64,000 nucleotides of DNA, taken from positions 1,922,001 through 1,986,000 of the forward strand of contig NZ_CP043641.1 of the NCBI RefSeq assembly GCF_014217625.1, in the 5' to 3' direction. Each line of letters starts with the position of its first letter. Positions within the stretch are counted from its first letter, which is position 1. Made by a program: the position numbers and the translations under genes. The notes beneath the pieces were generated by a model. That model did not search any database. It was not told the DNA's origin and saw only the letters and a program-made list of their open reading frames with translations. This document shows positions 8,882-17,126 of the stretch, piece by piece. This stretch comes from Leifsonia shinshuensis (lineage in GTDB: Bacteria > Actinomycetota > Actinomycetes > Actinomycetales > Microbacteriaceae).

Positions 8882-9058
8882 TTTGCACGAATCGGTCGGA
8901 TATGTACGATCCTCGTCCGCTGATCTGAAACAATGGGTCATGCGGCCGTTGGCCGATCGCGCCTTTCGGGTAGGCACGATCGACCGCCGACAGTCCGTCC
9001 GTACCGACGCTCCGGCGCGTACGGGAAGAGCCGCCCTGACTAGGACAGGGCGGCTCTT
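8882..9058 (+). ncRNA. Candidate small RNA or trailing leaderless transcript (promoter-to-terminator unit)
   Basis: Between the LacI gene and the convergent MFS gene there is no credible coding frame. A promoter-like pair, TTGCAC then TACGAT with 16 bp spacing, lies near 8882-8909, and a very strong hairpin ends the stretch at 9058. A further small inverted repeat (CCGTAC/GTACGG) sits between them. This could be an independent sRNA, or simply the 3' region of the LacI operon. I do not recognise an RNA family. Confidence 0.25.
9026..9058. terminator. Bidirectional terminator between convergent lacI-type and MFS genes
   Basis: A perfect 13-bp stem (AAGAGCCGCCCTG with its complement) and a 7-nt loop, followed on the plus strand by a T-rich tract. 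It lies between two convergent genes and can serve both. A 12-bp perfect palindrome, TGAACCGGTTCA, follows at 9066-9077, just inside the 3' flank of the MFS gene. Confidence 0.75.
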
Positions 9059-9079
9059 CGTCGTTTGAACCGGTTCAGG

Positions 9080-10318
9080 TCAATCCGCGTCGGCCAGCGC
9101 CAGGACTTCGGCCTCCTGCTCCAGGGTCTCGTGCGGGGCGTCGACGCGCTTGAGGTGCTTGTGGCCGATCATCACCAGGGCGGCGGCGATCAGGACCGAG
9201 ATCGCGCCGGCATAGAACGGGGTGGACCGGGCGAACAGGCCCGCCAGCAGCGTGGCCGCGGGCGGGGCGATGGCGCCGCCGAGGAACCGGACGCCGGAGT
9301 AGGCGCTCGACGCCACCGAGCGAGGCAGGTCGGTGGCCTCCATCACGCACTCCGTGAGCACCGTGTTCAGGATGCCGAGCAGCAGACCGCCAACGATCAC
9401 GCACACGATCAGCGCAGCCATCGAGGCGACGAAGAGCCCGGCGGCGGCGAGGTCGATCGCCAGCAGCGGCATGATCAGCCAGAGCACGCGGGTCCGCGGC
9501 ATCCGCGCGGTCAGCAGCGGCGCCACCCAGACCGAGGTGACCGCGAGCGCGACGCCCCAGCCGAAGAAGATCAGGCCGAGCGTGATCGCGTCCTTGATGC
9601 CGAGGTCGGCCAGGGCGAACGGCGTGTAGGCCAGCAGGACGAAGAAGCCGATGTTGTAGAACAGCGCGGCCGCGGCGAGGAAGCCGAGCGCGGGCCGGCC
9701 GAGAGCGCGGAACGGCGCCGAGAGCTTCGTCGGAACCGGCTTCTCGGGGTTCTTCTTGAGCATCACCACGATGGCGATGAAGCCGATGGCCATCAGGGTC
9801 GCGGTGCCGAAGAACGGTCCGCGCCAGCTCCAGCTGCCGAGCAGGCCGCCGAGCAGCGGGCCGATCGCGATGCCGAGGCCCAGCGCGGCCTCGTAGAGGA
9901 TGATCGCCGCCGACGTCCCGCCCGCCGCCGCGCCGACGATGGTCGCCAGTGCGGTGGAGATGAACAGCGCGTTGCCCAGGCCCCAGCCCGCGCGGAACCC
10001 GATGATCGAGGCCACGTTCTGCGACAGCCCGGCCGCGAGCGCGAACACCACGATCAGCGCGAGGCCGATCAGGAGGGTGCGCTTGGCGCCGATGCGGCTG
10101 GAGATCCAGCTGGTGAAGAACATCGCGACACCCGTGATCAGCAGGTAGCTCGTGAAGAGCATCTCGGTCTGCGTCGGGGTCGCCTGCAGGCTCGCGGCGA
10201 TGGCCGGGAGGATCGGGTCGACCAGGCCGATGCCCATGAAGGCGATGACCGAGGCGAACGCGACGGCCCAGACGGCGGTCGGCTGCTTGAGGATGTTGTC
10301 CGGCTTCTGATGGGACAT
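9080..10318 (-). CDS. Major facilitator superfamily drug-efflux-type transporter
   Basis: 412 residues, about twelve membrane helices, with the early MFS signature VDPILPAIAASLQATPTQ and the loop 2-3 motif SSRIGAKRTLLIG. This is the layout of 12-helix proton-driven multidrug exporters. The ATG at 10318 follows AGGAGG, though the spacing is long. The MarR-family repressor gene lies directly upstream on the same strand (59 bp gap), the usual pairing of a MarR regulator with an exporter it controls. Confidence 0.82.
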   Translation of the reverse strand: MSHQKPDNILKQPTAVWAVAFASVIAFMGIGLVDPILPAIAASLQATPTQTEMLFTSYLLITGVAMFFTSWISSRIGAKRTLLIGLALIVVFALAAGLSQNVASIIGFRAGWGLGNALFISTALATIVGAAAGGTSAAIILYEAALGLGIAIGPLLGGLLGSWSWRGPFFGTATLMAIGFIAIVVMLKKNPEKPVPTKLSAPFRALGRPALGFLAAAALFYNIGFFVLLAYTPFALADLGIKDAITLGLIFFGWGVALAVTSVWVAPLLTARMPRTRVLWLIMPLLAIDLAAAGLFVASMAALIVCVIVGGLLLGILNTVLTECVMEATDLPRSVASSAYSGVRFLGGAIAPPAATLLAGLFARSTPFYAGAISVLIAAALVMIGHKHLKRVDAPHETLEQEAEVLALADAD

Positions 10319-10377
10319 GGACGGGTGAGGCCTCCTAGGTCTGTGGGGAGAGAAGAGTGAACGATTGGATGAAGTCG

Positions 10378-10878
10378 TCAGCGGCCGTCGATCGCGGCCG
10401 ACGCCGCGGCCGACAGGTCCACACGGGACGCGATGATCTCGACGGTGGCCCGCATGGCGGCCAGCTCGTCGTCGCGGAGGTCCGCGAACATCGGCACGAG
10501 GGCCTCGGACAGGGTGTCGCGCCAGTCCTGCAGCGCCGCGGCGCCCTTCGGGGTGATCGCGATCTGCCAGGCGCGGGCGTCGTCGACGTCGGCGATGCGC
10601 TTCACCCACTCCGACTCCACGAGGTTGCGCACGAGCTTGGTCATCGTCGGCTGCGACACCCGGCTCTGCGAGGCCAGCTCGCCGAGCCGCATCGCACCGA
10701 CCGACTGCAGCACGCTCAGCGTGCGCCAGGTCGCCGGAGACTCGGTGCTCCCGGTGACGCGCGCGGCCAGCCGGGTGAGGCGGTGGCTCGCGACGACGAG
10801 GTCGCCGAGGGTCTGGCGGAGACGGGTGGTGTCGGTATTGACGTCGGTGCTGGGTTCGGTGGGCAGGGTCTTGGTCAC
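10378..10878 (-). CDS. MarR-family repressor, probably read from a leaderless mRNA
   Basis: 166 residues from the GTG at 10878. The winged helix reads RLGELASQSRVSQPTMTKLVRNLVE with the wing DVDDARAWQIAITPKG. A longer frame with an ATG at 10914 exists, but it would begin upstream of the -10 element. The promoter TTGATT-17 bp-TATAAT ends 7 nt before the GTG, so transcription should start at or next to the start codon. The same-strand MFS exporter follows, and its promoter region contains the palindrome expected for autoregulation. Confidence 0.82.
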   Translation of the reverse strand: MTKTLPTEPSTDVNTDTTRLRQTLGDLVVASHRLTRLAARVTGSTESPATWRTLSVLQSVGAMRLGELASQSRVSQPTMTKLVRNLVESEWVKRIADVDDARAWQIAITPKGAAALQDWRDTLSEALVPMFADLRDDELAAMRATVEIIASRVDLSAAASAAIDGR

Positions 10879-10885
10879 GCAGACA

Positions 10886-10914
10886 ATTATATATAGCTGG
10901 ACTATATAAATCAA
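10886..10914 (-). promoter_or_regulatory. marR-MFS promoter with embedded palindromic operator
   Basis: On the minus strand, -35 TTGATT (10914-10909) and -10 TATAAT (10891-10886) are separated by exactly 17 bp. The spacer contains the inverted repeat TATATAG/CTATATA (10890-10908, 5-bp centre), overlapping the -10. It is strikingly A+T-rich against its surroundings. A MarR dimer bound here would block RNA polymerase and could also affect the divergent permease gene at 10956. Confidence 0.72.
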
Positions 10915-10955
10915 GGCCGTCCGGAATCTGACACCTCACCTGGTTGAATCGCCGG

Positions 10956-12404
10956 ATGACCTCCTCCGATCCGGCCGGCGACGGCGCGTACCACAAGGGC
11001 CTCAAGCGGCGGCACATCCAGATGATCGCCATCGGCGGCGCGATCGGGACCGGGCTCTTCCTCGGAGCCGGCGGGCGCCTGCACGACGGCGGCCCCGGCC
11101 TCCTGGTGGTCTACGCGATCTGCGGCGTCTTCGCCTACCTCATCCTCCGGGCGCTCGGCGAGCTCGTGCTGCACCGCCCGGACTCGGGGTCGTTCGTCTC
11201 CTACGCCCGCGAGTTCTTCGGCGAGAAGCTCGCCTACGTGACCGGCTGGATGTACTGGATGTACTGGGGCATGATCGGCATCGTCGACGTCACGGCCGTC
11301 GCCCTCTACATGCACTTCTTCGGCAAGTACGTCCCGGTCCTGGCCGAGATCCCGCAGTGGGTGTTCGCGCTGATCGCCCTGACCGTGGTGCTCCTGCTCA
11401 ACCTGCTCTCGGTGAAGGTGTTCGGCGAGCTGGAGTTCTGGTTCGCCCTGATCAAGGTCGTCGCGCTCGTCGCCTTCCTCGTGATCGGCATCGCGTTCGT
11501 CGTCTTCGGAACCCCGGTCGACGGCCGCACGCCCGGCTTCGCGCTGCTGGCCGACAACGGCGGGCTCTTCCCGCAAGGATTCCTGCCATTGATCCTCGTC
11601 GTCCAGGGCGTGGTCTTCGCGTACGGCGCGATCGAGCTGATCGGGACCGCCGCGGGCGAGACCGAGAACCCGGAGAAGACGATGCCGCGCGCGATCAACA
11701 CCATCCTGGTGCGGATCGTGCTCTTCTACGTGGGATCCGTGCTGCTGCTCTCGCTGCTGCTGCCCTACACCGCGTTCAAGAAGGACGAGAGCCCGTTCGT
11801 GACGTTCTTCTCCTCGATCGGCGTGGACGGCGCCGACGCGGTCATGAACCTCGTCGTGCTGACCGCCGCACTGTCATCCCTCAACGCGGGCCTCTACTCC
11901 ACGGGCCGCATCGCCCGGTCGCTGGCCCTGCGCGGCGCGGCGCCCCGGTTCGCGCTCCGGATGAACACGGCAGGCGTGCCGTACGGCGGAATCCTCATCA
12001 CCGGCGCGGTCGCACTGGTCGGCGTCGGCCTGAACCTGGTCATGCCGGGCGACGCGTTCGAGGTCGGGATCAACCTGACCTCCATCGGGCTGCTCTGGAC
12101 CTGGGCGATCATCGTGGTCTGCCAGCTCAAGCTGCGGTCACTGGCGAAGGCCGGGAAGGTCGCGCGACCGTCCTTCCACATGCCGGGGGCGCCGTTCACC
12201 AGCTACCTGACGCTCGGCTTCCTCGGGGTGGTCGGGGTGCTGATCCTGCTCGACTGGCCGATGGGCACGATCACGGTCGGAACGGCCGTCGTGGTCGTCG
12301 TGCCGCTGCTCGTCGGCGGCTGGTTCCTGGTGCGCGGGCGGGTGCGCGCGCACTCGGCTCAGGAAGAGGCCGCCGCCTCCGAGGCCGAGTCCGCCCTGCG
12401 CTGA
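10956..12404 (+). CDS. ansP: Amino-acid permease of the APC superfamily, L-asparagine permease type
   Basis: 482 residues and about twelve membrane helices. The N-terminus ([47 protein letters not shown]) and the MDITAV-like [13 protein letters not shown] closely follow enterobacterial AnsP as I remember it. It would import asparagine, or a related amino acid, with protons. The ATG at 10956 is chosen over an in-frame TTG at 10944. It is divergent from the marR gene and its last 46 bp overlap the convergent methyltransferase gene. Substrate is inferred from family resemblance. Confidence 0.75.
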   Translation: MTSSDPAGDGAYHKGLKRRHIQMIAIGGAIGTGLFLGAGGRLHDGGPGLLVVYAICGVFAYLILRALGELVLHRPDSGSFVSYAREFFGEKLAYVTGWMYWMYWGMIGIVDVTAVALYMHFFGKYVPVLAEIPQWVFALIALTVVLLLNLLSVKVFGELEFWFALIKVVALVAFLVIGIAFVVFGTPVDGRTPGFALLADNGGLFPQGFLPLILVVQGVVFAYGAIELIGTAAGETENPEKTMPRAINTILVRIVLFYVGSVLLLSLLLPYTAFKKDESPFVTFFSSIGVDGADAVMNLVVLTAALSSLNAGLYSTGRIARSLALRGAAPRFALRMNTAGVPYGGILITGAVALVGVGLNLVMPGDAFEVGINLTSIGLLWTWAIIVVCQLKLRSLAKAGKVARPSFHMPGAPFTSYLTLGFLGVVGVLILLDWPMGTITVGTAVVVVVPLLVGGWFLVRGRVRAHSAQEEAAASEAESALR

Positions 12405-13039
12405 GCCAGCAGGAAGGCCTGCCGGGACTTCTCCGGCGTCAGCGGCTCCCGGACGAGCTCCGCCAGGGGCGTGAAGCCGGCCGTCGCCAGGCGGGCCTTC
12501 ACCCGCGCGGGCGACTGCCGCCGGGTGCGCAGGTCGAGCTCGTGCCCATAGGCCTGCGTCAGGTGCACGATGTCCTCGTCGCCCCGCTCGCTCACCTGGA
12601 AGCCGAGCAGCAGCCGGCCTCCCGGGCGGACGACGCGGGCGAACTCGGCGAACACGGCGTCCTGGCGGTCCTGCGGGATGTGGATGATCGAGTACCAGGC
12701 CAGAGCGCCGGCGAGTTCGCCGTCCCGGAACGGCAGGGCCGCCATCGAGCCAACCTCGAACGGGATGCCGGGGTGGTCGCGCCGGGCGACCTCGATCATC
12801 CCGGGCGACAGGTCGACGCCGCGCACGTCCGCGCCGATGCCCGCGAGGAAGCCGGACACGCGGCCGGGGCCGCAGCCGAGGTCGGCCACCGCTCCCCCGC
12901 CGTCGGCTGCGACCTGCTCGGCGAACGCGGTCAGCATCGCTCGCTCGAGCGGCAGGTTCTCCAGCTCGCCCTCCAGCAGGGCCGCGTAGTCCTCGGCCAC
13001 CAGGTCGTAGGCGACGCGCGCCTCGTGCTCACTGTCCAC
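12359..13039 (-). CDS. SAM-dependent class I methyltransferase
   Basis: 226 residues with a GTG start. Motif I is [15 protein letters not shown] (about residues 51-65), followed by the acidic [15 protein letters not shown] and [14 protein letters not shown], as in UbiE/small-molecule methyltransferases of the Methyltransf_11/25 group. The substrate cannot be deduced. Its 3' end overlaps the convergent permease gene by 46 bp. Upstream, a strong terminator separates it from the small gene at 13110. Confidence 0.82.
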   Translation of the reverse strand: MDSEHEARVAYDLVAEDYAALLEGELENLPLERAMLTAFAEQVAADGGGAVADLGCGPGRVSGFLAGIGADVRGVDLSPGMIEVARRDHPGIPFEVGSMAALPFRDGELAGALAWYSIIHIPQDRQDAVFAEFARVVRPGGRLLLGFQVSERGDEDIVHLTQAYGHELDLRTRRQSPARVKARLATAGFTPLAELVREPLTPEKSRQAFLLAQRRADSASEAAASS

Positions 13040-13059
13040 CCGTCGACCCTAGCGGACGG

Positions 13060-13096
13060 CGAAGCGCCCCCGTCCGTGGAGGACGGGGGCGCTTCG
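13060..13096 (-). terminator. Perfect terminator hairpin downstream of the 45-residue gene
   Basis: A perfect 16-bp stem (first arm 13060-13075, second 13081-13096) with a 5-nt loop. On the minus strand it begins 13 nt after the stop of the small gene at 13110-13247, and it lies upstream of the methyltransferase gene. Confidence 0.75.
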
Positions 13097-13109
13097 GATG
13101 GGTTTCGGG

Positions 13110-13247
13110 TTACCGCAGGTACCGGTCGTACAGGAGGGTCCTGCGGTACAGATCCGGCGGGTGGGCGCCGCTGTCGCGGTCGTCACCGTGCAGGAGCGCG
13201 GCCCCGAGTCCGCGCAGGGTGGAGGCGAACGTGCGCCAGGTATTCAT
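13110..13247 (-). CDS. Small basic protein of unknown function (45 residues)
   Basis: ATG at 13247, preceded by GGAAGAAG with about 8 nt spacing, opens a 45-residue frame closed by TAA. The protein starts MNTWRTFASTLRGLG and ends in a Tyr/Arg-rich tail (DLYRRTLLYDRYLR); it has no membrane helix. Codons favour G/C in third position, and a perfect terminator follows the stop at once, which together support a real monocistronic gene. I do not recognise a family. Confidence 0.5.
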   Translation of the reverse strand: MNTWRTFASTLRGLGAALLHGDDRDSGAHPPDLYRRTLLYDRYLR

Positions 13248-13306
13248 CGTGGTTTCTTCTTCCGGTTGTGCGTCCTTGCACACCGATGCACGCGGGCAGG
13301 CGCGAT

Positions 13307-13400
13307 CGGACGCTCTGGTGGGGTGAGCGTCCGCGCTGCGGCCTGCCGCGGTCCGTTAAACCACGGAGGGCGCCGCCCCGTTACGGGGGCGACGCCCTCC
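13307..13400. other. Intergenic stretch with two hairpins between rplL and the small gene
   Basis: The roughly 215 bp between the small gene and the rplL terminator contain no gene I can support. Two inverted repeats stand out. One is GGACGCTC/GAGCGTCC at 13307-13333 with a 9-nt loop. The other is a long stem at 13365-13400 (GGAGGGCG arms, one mismatch, 5-nt loop) that could act as a second terminator for the ribosomal operon. Confidence 0.45.
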
Positions 13401-13463
13401 ACAACGCGGAACACTCTGTTACAGAAGGAGTCCGCGTCGCGATCGGCTGTATCAGCCTGCGGT

Positions 13464-13483
13464 AGAAGAAGCCCCGACGGGGC
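13464..13483 (-). terminator. Intrinsic terminator of the rplJ-rplL operon
   Basis: GCCCC-GTC-GGGGC followed on the minus strand by TTCTTCT, beginning about 6 nt after the rplL stop. Confidence 0.7.
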
Positions 13484-13488
13484 GTCGG

Positions 13489-13878
13489 CTACTTGAGGGT
13501 GATGGTGGCGCCAGCCTCTTCGAGCTGAGCCTTCGCCTTCTCGGCGGTCTCCTTGTTGGCGCCCTCGAGCACGGTGCTCGGCGCGCCGTCAACGAGGGCC
13601 TTCGCCTCACCGAGGCCGAGGCTGGTGAGGGCGCGCACCTCCTTGATGACCTGGATCTTCTTGTCACCGGCGGCCTCGAGGACGACGTCGAAGGAGTCCT
13701 TCTCCTCGACCTCTTCGGCGGCGGCGCCCGCACCACCGGCGGCCGGGGCGGCCACGGCGACGGGGGCGGCGGCGGTGACCTCGAAGGTCTCCTCGAACTT
13801 CTTCACGAACTCGCTGAGCTCAATGAGCGTGAGCTCCTTGAAGGCGTCGAGCAGCTCGTCAGTCGACAGCTTTGCCAT
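13489..13878 (-). CDS. rplL: 50S ribosomal protein L7/L12
   Basis: 129 residues. The N-terminal dimerisation domain ([30 protein letters not shown]) is joined by an Ala/Pro-rich hinge (about 35-60) to the conserved C-terminal factor-binding domain: [34 protein letters not shown], and [17 protein letters not shown]. Multiple copies sit on L10 in the ribosomal stalk and recruit translation factors. A GGAG lies just upstream of the ATG. It follows rplJ by 52 bp and ends at an intrinsic terminator; rpoB does not follow within the window. Confidence 0.98.
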   Translation of the reverse strand: MAKLSTDELLDAFKELTLIELSEFVKKFEETFEVTAAAPVAVAAPAAGGAGAAAEEVEEKDSFDVVLEAAGDKKIQVIKEVRALTSLGLGEAKALVDGAPSTVLEGANKETAEKAKAQLEEAGATITLK

Positions 13879-13930
13879 GATTTTCTCCTTAGTGTGTGTG
13901 GTTACTCACCGCGTTCTGATCCGGGGAGGA

Positions 13931-14446
13931 TCAGGCAGCGGACTCCTGCTTCTCACGCAGCGCGTCGACCGTGCGAACGGCCTTCGACAGCGGTGCGTTG
14001 AACAGATATGCGGCTCCGAACAGCGAGGCCTTGAAGGCGCCGGCCAGCTTGGCCAGCAGAACCTCACGGGACTCGAGGTCGGCGAGCTTGCCTACCTCTT
14101 CTGCGGTCAGCGGGTTACCGTCGAAGTAACCGCCCTTGACCACCAGCAGAGGGTTTGCCTTGGTGAAGTCGCGCAGAGCCTTCGCGACGGCGACGGGGTC
14201 GCCGTGCACGAACGCGATCGCGGACGGCCCGACCAGCTCGTCGTCGAACGACGAGATGCCCTGGTTGTTGGCCGCGATCTTGGTCAGCGTGTTCTTCACC
14301 ACGGCGTACGTCGCGTGCTCACTGATGGACTTGCGCAGCGTCTTGAGCTGAGCAACAGTGAGACCGCGGTACTCGGTCAGCAGAACGGCGGTCGAGCTCT
14401 CGAACAGTCCTTCGAGCTCGGCGACCGTGGCTTCCTTGTTCGCCAT
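13931..14446 (-). CDS. rplJ: 50S ribosomal protein L10
   Basis: 171 residues from MANKEATV, the conserved N-terminus; the ATG at 14446 has a clear GAGGAG upstream, although the frame stays open 21 codons further. Typical L10 motifs are [30 protein letters not shown] and [11 protein letters not shown]. It anchors L7/L12 dimers to the large subunit. Expression is probably controlled by the attenuator-bearing leader immediately upstream. Confidence 0.97.
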   Translation of the reverse strand: MANKEATVAELEGLFESSTAVLLTEYRGLTVAQLKTLRKSISEHATYAVVKNTLTKIAANNQGISSFDDELVGPSAIAFVHGDPVAVAKALRDFTKANPLLVVKGGYFDGNPLTAEEVGKLADLESREVLLAKLAGAFKASLFGAAYLFNAPLSKAVRTVDALREKQESAA

Positions 14447-14590
14447 GGCTACTCCTCGGTTGTCTTCTCGCACATCGCGGGAGCGACGTGCGTCCTCGAC
14501 CGCGGGCAAAGAAAAAAGCTCCGGCGCAGACGCACGGAGCTCGACTCGCAGAGAACTGCGGGAATCACTTCACACACCTGCGCGGGCGCC
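14447..14590 (-). promoter_or_regulatory. rplJL mRNA leader (L10 leader)
   Basis: The minus-strand 5' region of rplJ contains conserved-looking GCAGGTGTGTGAAG and ATTCCCGCAG segments, then a terminator-like hairpin, as in the L10 autoregulatory leaders of Gram-positive bacteria. L10(L12)4 binding is expected to favour the terminator and reduce synthesis. The exact 5' end is not visible from sequence. Confidence 0.7.
14512..14541 (-). terminator. Attenuator hairpin in the rplJ leader
   Basis: On the minus strand AGCTCCG and CGGAGCT form a 7-bp stem with an 11-nt loop, followed immediately by six T residues. It lies about 65 nt before the rplJ start, so it can act as a conditional terminator. 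Confidence 0.78.
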
Positions 14591-14630
14591 CACCTGAGTG
14601 GATCTTCTCAACATGCGAACATGTCGACCA

Positions 14631-14676
14631 GCGGTCTTCGGCTCCGTCAAGGGTACGGGACGGAGCCGAAGACCGC
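14631..14676. terminator. Perfect 18-bp terminator stem
   Basis: Arms 14631-14648 and 14659-14676 pair perfectly around a 10-nt loop. The hairpin directly follows the stop of the secreted propeller protein gene (minus strand) and insulates the rplJ promoter from it. Confidence 0.8.
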
Positions 14677-14679
14677 AAA

Positions 14680-15867
14680 TCAGTGCGCGAAGCGCACGTC
14701 GATGTACCGCGGACGGTAATCGTCGACGTTCCGGTACACGTCGGCGGTGTCGAAGCTGTTCACGTTGTACGTGACGACGAGCGTGTTCGCGTCGCCGAGC
14801 TCCGGGTGGGCCTTCGCGTTGTAGGTGAAGACGTTGCCCGCGGTCTCCGGCGTCGTGTAGAGCGGGGTCTTCCCGGTGAATGGACCGACCGGCGACGAGG
14901 AGCGGTACAGGACGATGTGCGGGCTGAGGATCTCGGTGGTGTCGCTGGTGACGAGCGCGTAGCCGCCCTGGAACTTCGACACGCTGAACTCGTTGGCGAC
15001 GCCGTCCATGACGCGCGAGGAGGCCGTCTCGTCGGCCGTCCAGCCGGAGCCGTCCCAGAACTGCCACGGAGCGCGGATCAGTCCGTTCGTGCGGACGCGG
15101 GCGACATGCAGGTACTTGGTCGACCCGAGGTCCTCCACGCCGTAGACGTACGTCCACGGTCCGTCCTCGAGGATGGCCGACCCCCACTCGACGGTTCCGG
15201 CGGGGCGGGTGGTGACGCCCTCGAGCCGCATCGACCGGAGGTCGAAGGACGCGACGGCGCTGCCCGCGTAGGCGAAGTCGAAGGAGCCCGTCCCGGTCTT
15301 GCGGAAGTGCAGTAGCGAGACCCGCAGGTGCGAGCCCTCCACCGTGCCGTCGCCGAACCAGTACCAGTCCTGCTGCTCGTCGCCGCCGGCCACCGTGACC
15401 AGGGAGGCGGGAGCGGCAGCGGTGCCGCCGGTGTAGGTGGTGAGCGAGCCGCCGCGGTCCACGACGATCGAGTTGTGGACGAACGGGGAGTCGGCCGGCC
15501 GGGAGTGGTCGGGGTTCACGGCGCCGAGGAAGGTGTCGGAGTACAGCCAGGCGACGGCGCCGCCGGGGAGCTGGACGCTGTAGGCGGAGTCGGCGCCTGT
15601 CCAGCGGCCGGCGGTGTCGCCGTAGTGCTCGAACCGGTCGGTGAGGGGCTGGTCGACGGTGGCGGAGATGGGGGCGGAGACGGGGGCGCTGCCGGGGGTC
15701 GAGACGGGGGCGCCGCCGGGCGACGTCGCCGGGGGCTGGGCGGCGAGCGCGGGAGCGCCCAGAAGTCCGACGGAGAGCGCGCCCGCCACCGCCGCCGTAA
15801 GGGCGATCGTCGGGAGCATGCCGCGGCGGGGGCGGCGCAGGGGGGCGTGGAGCGGGTGGGACGGCAT
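14680..15867 (-). CDS. Secreted beta-propeller protein, DUF4185/DUF5005-like
   Basis: 395 residues from the ATG at 15867 (GGAG upstream). A twin-Arg-containing signal peptide (LRRPRRGMLPTIALTAAV... ending ALAAQ) is followed by a Pro/Ala/Val-rich low-complexity linker. The rest is a beta-rich domain with repeated blade-like motifs: VAWLYSDTFLG, PFVHNSIVVDRG, DWYWFGDGTVEG, VYGVEDLG and TYNAKAHPELG. This resembles secreted five-bladed propellers related to GH43-like glycan-binding or glycan-cleaving proteins. It is divergent from a LacI repressor, with a shared operator at 15923, so it belongs to that sugar regulon. Catalytic activity is not proven. Confidence 0.68.
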   Translation of the reverse strand: MPSHPLHAPLRRPRRGMLPTIALTAAVAGALSVGLLGAPALAAQPPATSPGGAPVSTPGSAPVSAPISATVDQPLTDRFEHYGDTAGRWTGADSAYSVQLPGGAVAWLYSDTFLGAVNPDHSRPADSPFVHNSIVVDRGGSLTTYTGGTAAAPASLVTVAGGDEQQDWYWFGDGTVEGSHLRVSLLHFRKTGTGSFDFAYAGSAVASFDLRSMRLEGVTTRPAGTVEWGSAILEDGPWTYVYGVEDLGSTKYLHVARVRTNGLIRAPWQFWDGSGWTADETASSRVMDGVANEFSVSKFQGGYALVTSDTTEILSPHIVLYRSSSPVGPFTGKTPLYTTPETAGNVFTYNAKAHPELGDANTLVVTYNVNSFDTADVYRNVDDYRPRYIDVRFAH

Positions 15868-15922
15868 GGGTCTCCATTCGGTCGGCTCGCCTCGGCGAGG
15901 ACGGCGTTGTCCTGATATCGTG

Positions 15923-15938
15923 TTGATATCGTTACCAA
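15923..15938. promoter_or_regulatory. LacI operator, copy 1 of 3
   Basis: TTGATATCGTTACCAA reads on the minus strand as TTGGTAACGATATCAA. It differs by one base from the operator at 19876 and lies between the divergent propeller gene and the LacI gene, about 55 bp from the former. An adjacent GATATCGTGTTGATATCG direct repeat may add a second half-site. Confidence 0.72.
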
Positions 15939-16019
15939 TGACCGACACCGTAGCACCGAGGCGCCCGCGACGGGAGAGCTTGGATAGGTTGGTTCGAACA
16001 GCCCCGCCGAAGGAGCGAG

Positions 16020-17051
16020 ATGACCGAGACGCTGCCGGACGGGCCGGCCAAGCAGCCGACCGTGCGCGAGGTCGCGCTCCGCGCCGGCGTCAGTCCCATG
16101 ACGGTGTCGCGCACGCTCGCCGGCGGGAAGAACGTCCGGCCCGACGTCCAGGACCGCGTGCTGGAGGCCGTGCGCGCGCTCGGCTACCACCGCAACGAGA
16201 ATGCGCGCAGCCTCCGGCCCGGCCACACCAGCGGCCTCGTCGGCGTGGCGATCACCAACCTGGGCAACCCCTACTACGGCAACTTCGCGCTCGGCGTCGA
16301 GGAGGTCGCGGCGCAGTACGGCCGGCGCATCCTGCTCGGCAACACCGGTGAGGACATCGGGCGCGAGCGGCAGCTCGTCACCGACTTCATCGGGCGGCAG
16401 GTGGAGGGCCTGATCGTGGTGCCGTCCGGCGACGACTCCGCACACCTGCAGCAGGAGTCGCTGCGCGACGCGCCGCTCGTCCTCGCCTCGCGTACGGTCG
16501 ACGGCGTCCCCGCCGACTCCGTCGTCCTCGACGACGTCGGAGGCGCCAGGCGCGGCACCGCCGCCCTGATCGACGCCGGCCACCGGCGGATCGCGTACCT
16601 CGGCAACGTCTCCAGCGTCTTCACCGGACAGCGCCGGTTCGAGGGGTACGGGCAGGCGCTCGAGGAGGCCGGCATCCCGGTCGACCCCGCCCTCGTCCGT
16701 CGCGGCCAGCAGGACGTCGAGACGGCGTCCGCGGCGATGGTGGAGCTCCTGGCGGTGGACGACCCGCCGACCGCGGTGTTCTCGGCGAACAACCGGAACA
16801 CCATCGGCGCGATCCGCGCCCTCTCCGGCCGGATGGCTCAGGGCGACCGCAGCGCGCTGCCCGCGATCGTGAGCTTCGACGACTTCGAGCTGGCGGAATT
16901 GATGCCGATGCCGGTCACGGTCGTGATGCACGACCCCCGCGAGCTCGGTCGGCAGGCGGCGCGCCTGCTGTTCGACCGCCTTCTGGAGCACCCCGACGGC
17001 CCGCCGCGGTCGATCGAGATGCCGACGCCCCTGCGGGTCGCCCGGGCCTGA
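16020..17051 (+). CDS. LacI-family repressor of the mannoside-type sugar regulon
   Basis: 343 residues. The LacI helix-turn-helix is TVREVALRAGVSPMTVSRTLAGG (about 14-36) with hinge NARSLRPGHTSGLVG. The effector domain includes GVAITNLGNPYYGNFALG and ends LPAIVSFDDFELAELMP and PVTVVMHDPRELG. It is encoded between operator copies 1 and 2, both near its ends, and upstream of the kinase-isomerase-importer cluster. It most likely controls all three operators. Confidence 0.88.
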   Translation: MTETLPDGPAKQPTVREVALRAGVSPMTVSRTLAGGKNVRPDVQDRVLEAVRALGYHRNENARSLRPGHTSGLVGVAITNLGNPYYGNFALGVEEVAAQYGRRILLGNTGEDIGRERQLVTDFIGRQVEGLIVVPSGDDSAHLQQESLRDAPLVLASRTVDGVPADSVVLDDVGGARRGTAALIDAGHRRIAYLGNVSSVFTGQRRFEGYGQALEEAGIPVDPALVRRGQQDVETASAAMVELLAVDDPPTAVFSANNRNTIGAIRALSGRMAQGDRSALPAIVSFDDFELAELMPMPVTVVMHDPRELGRQAARLLFDRLLEHPDGPPRSIEMPTPLRVARA

Positions 17052-17093
17052 CCGCGGCCCGCGCCGAGTTGACGTCCGTCGTCGGCGTGTGCC

Positions 17094-17109
17094 ATGGTAA
17101 CGATACCAA
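17094..17109 (+). promoter_or_regulatory. LacI operator, copy 2 of 3
   Basis: ATGGTAACGATACCAA, 18 bp before the ROK kinase start. A TTGACG at 17069-17074 lies 5' at -35 distance, so the operator overlaps the expected -10 and transcription start. Confidence 0.78.
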
Positions 17110-17126
17110 CGACGAGAGGAGCCACG

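Noticed and set aside
9080..11032. Longer MFS frame extending through the MarR gene
   Set aside because: The first 238 codons are an alternative frame of the MarR gene; the transporter begins at 10318 after AGGAGG.
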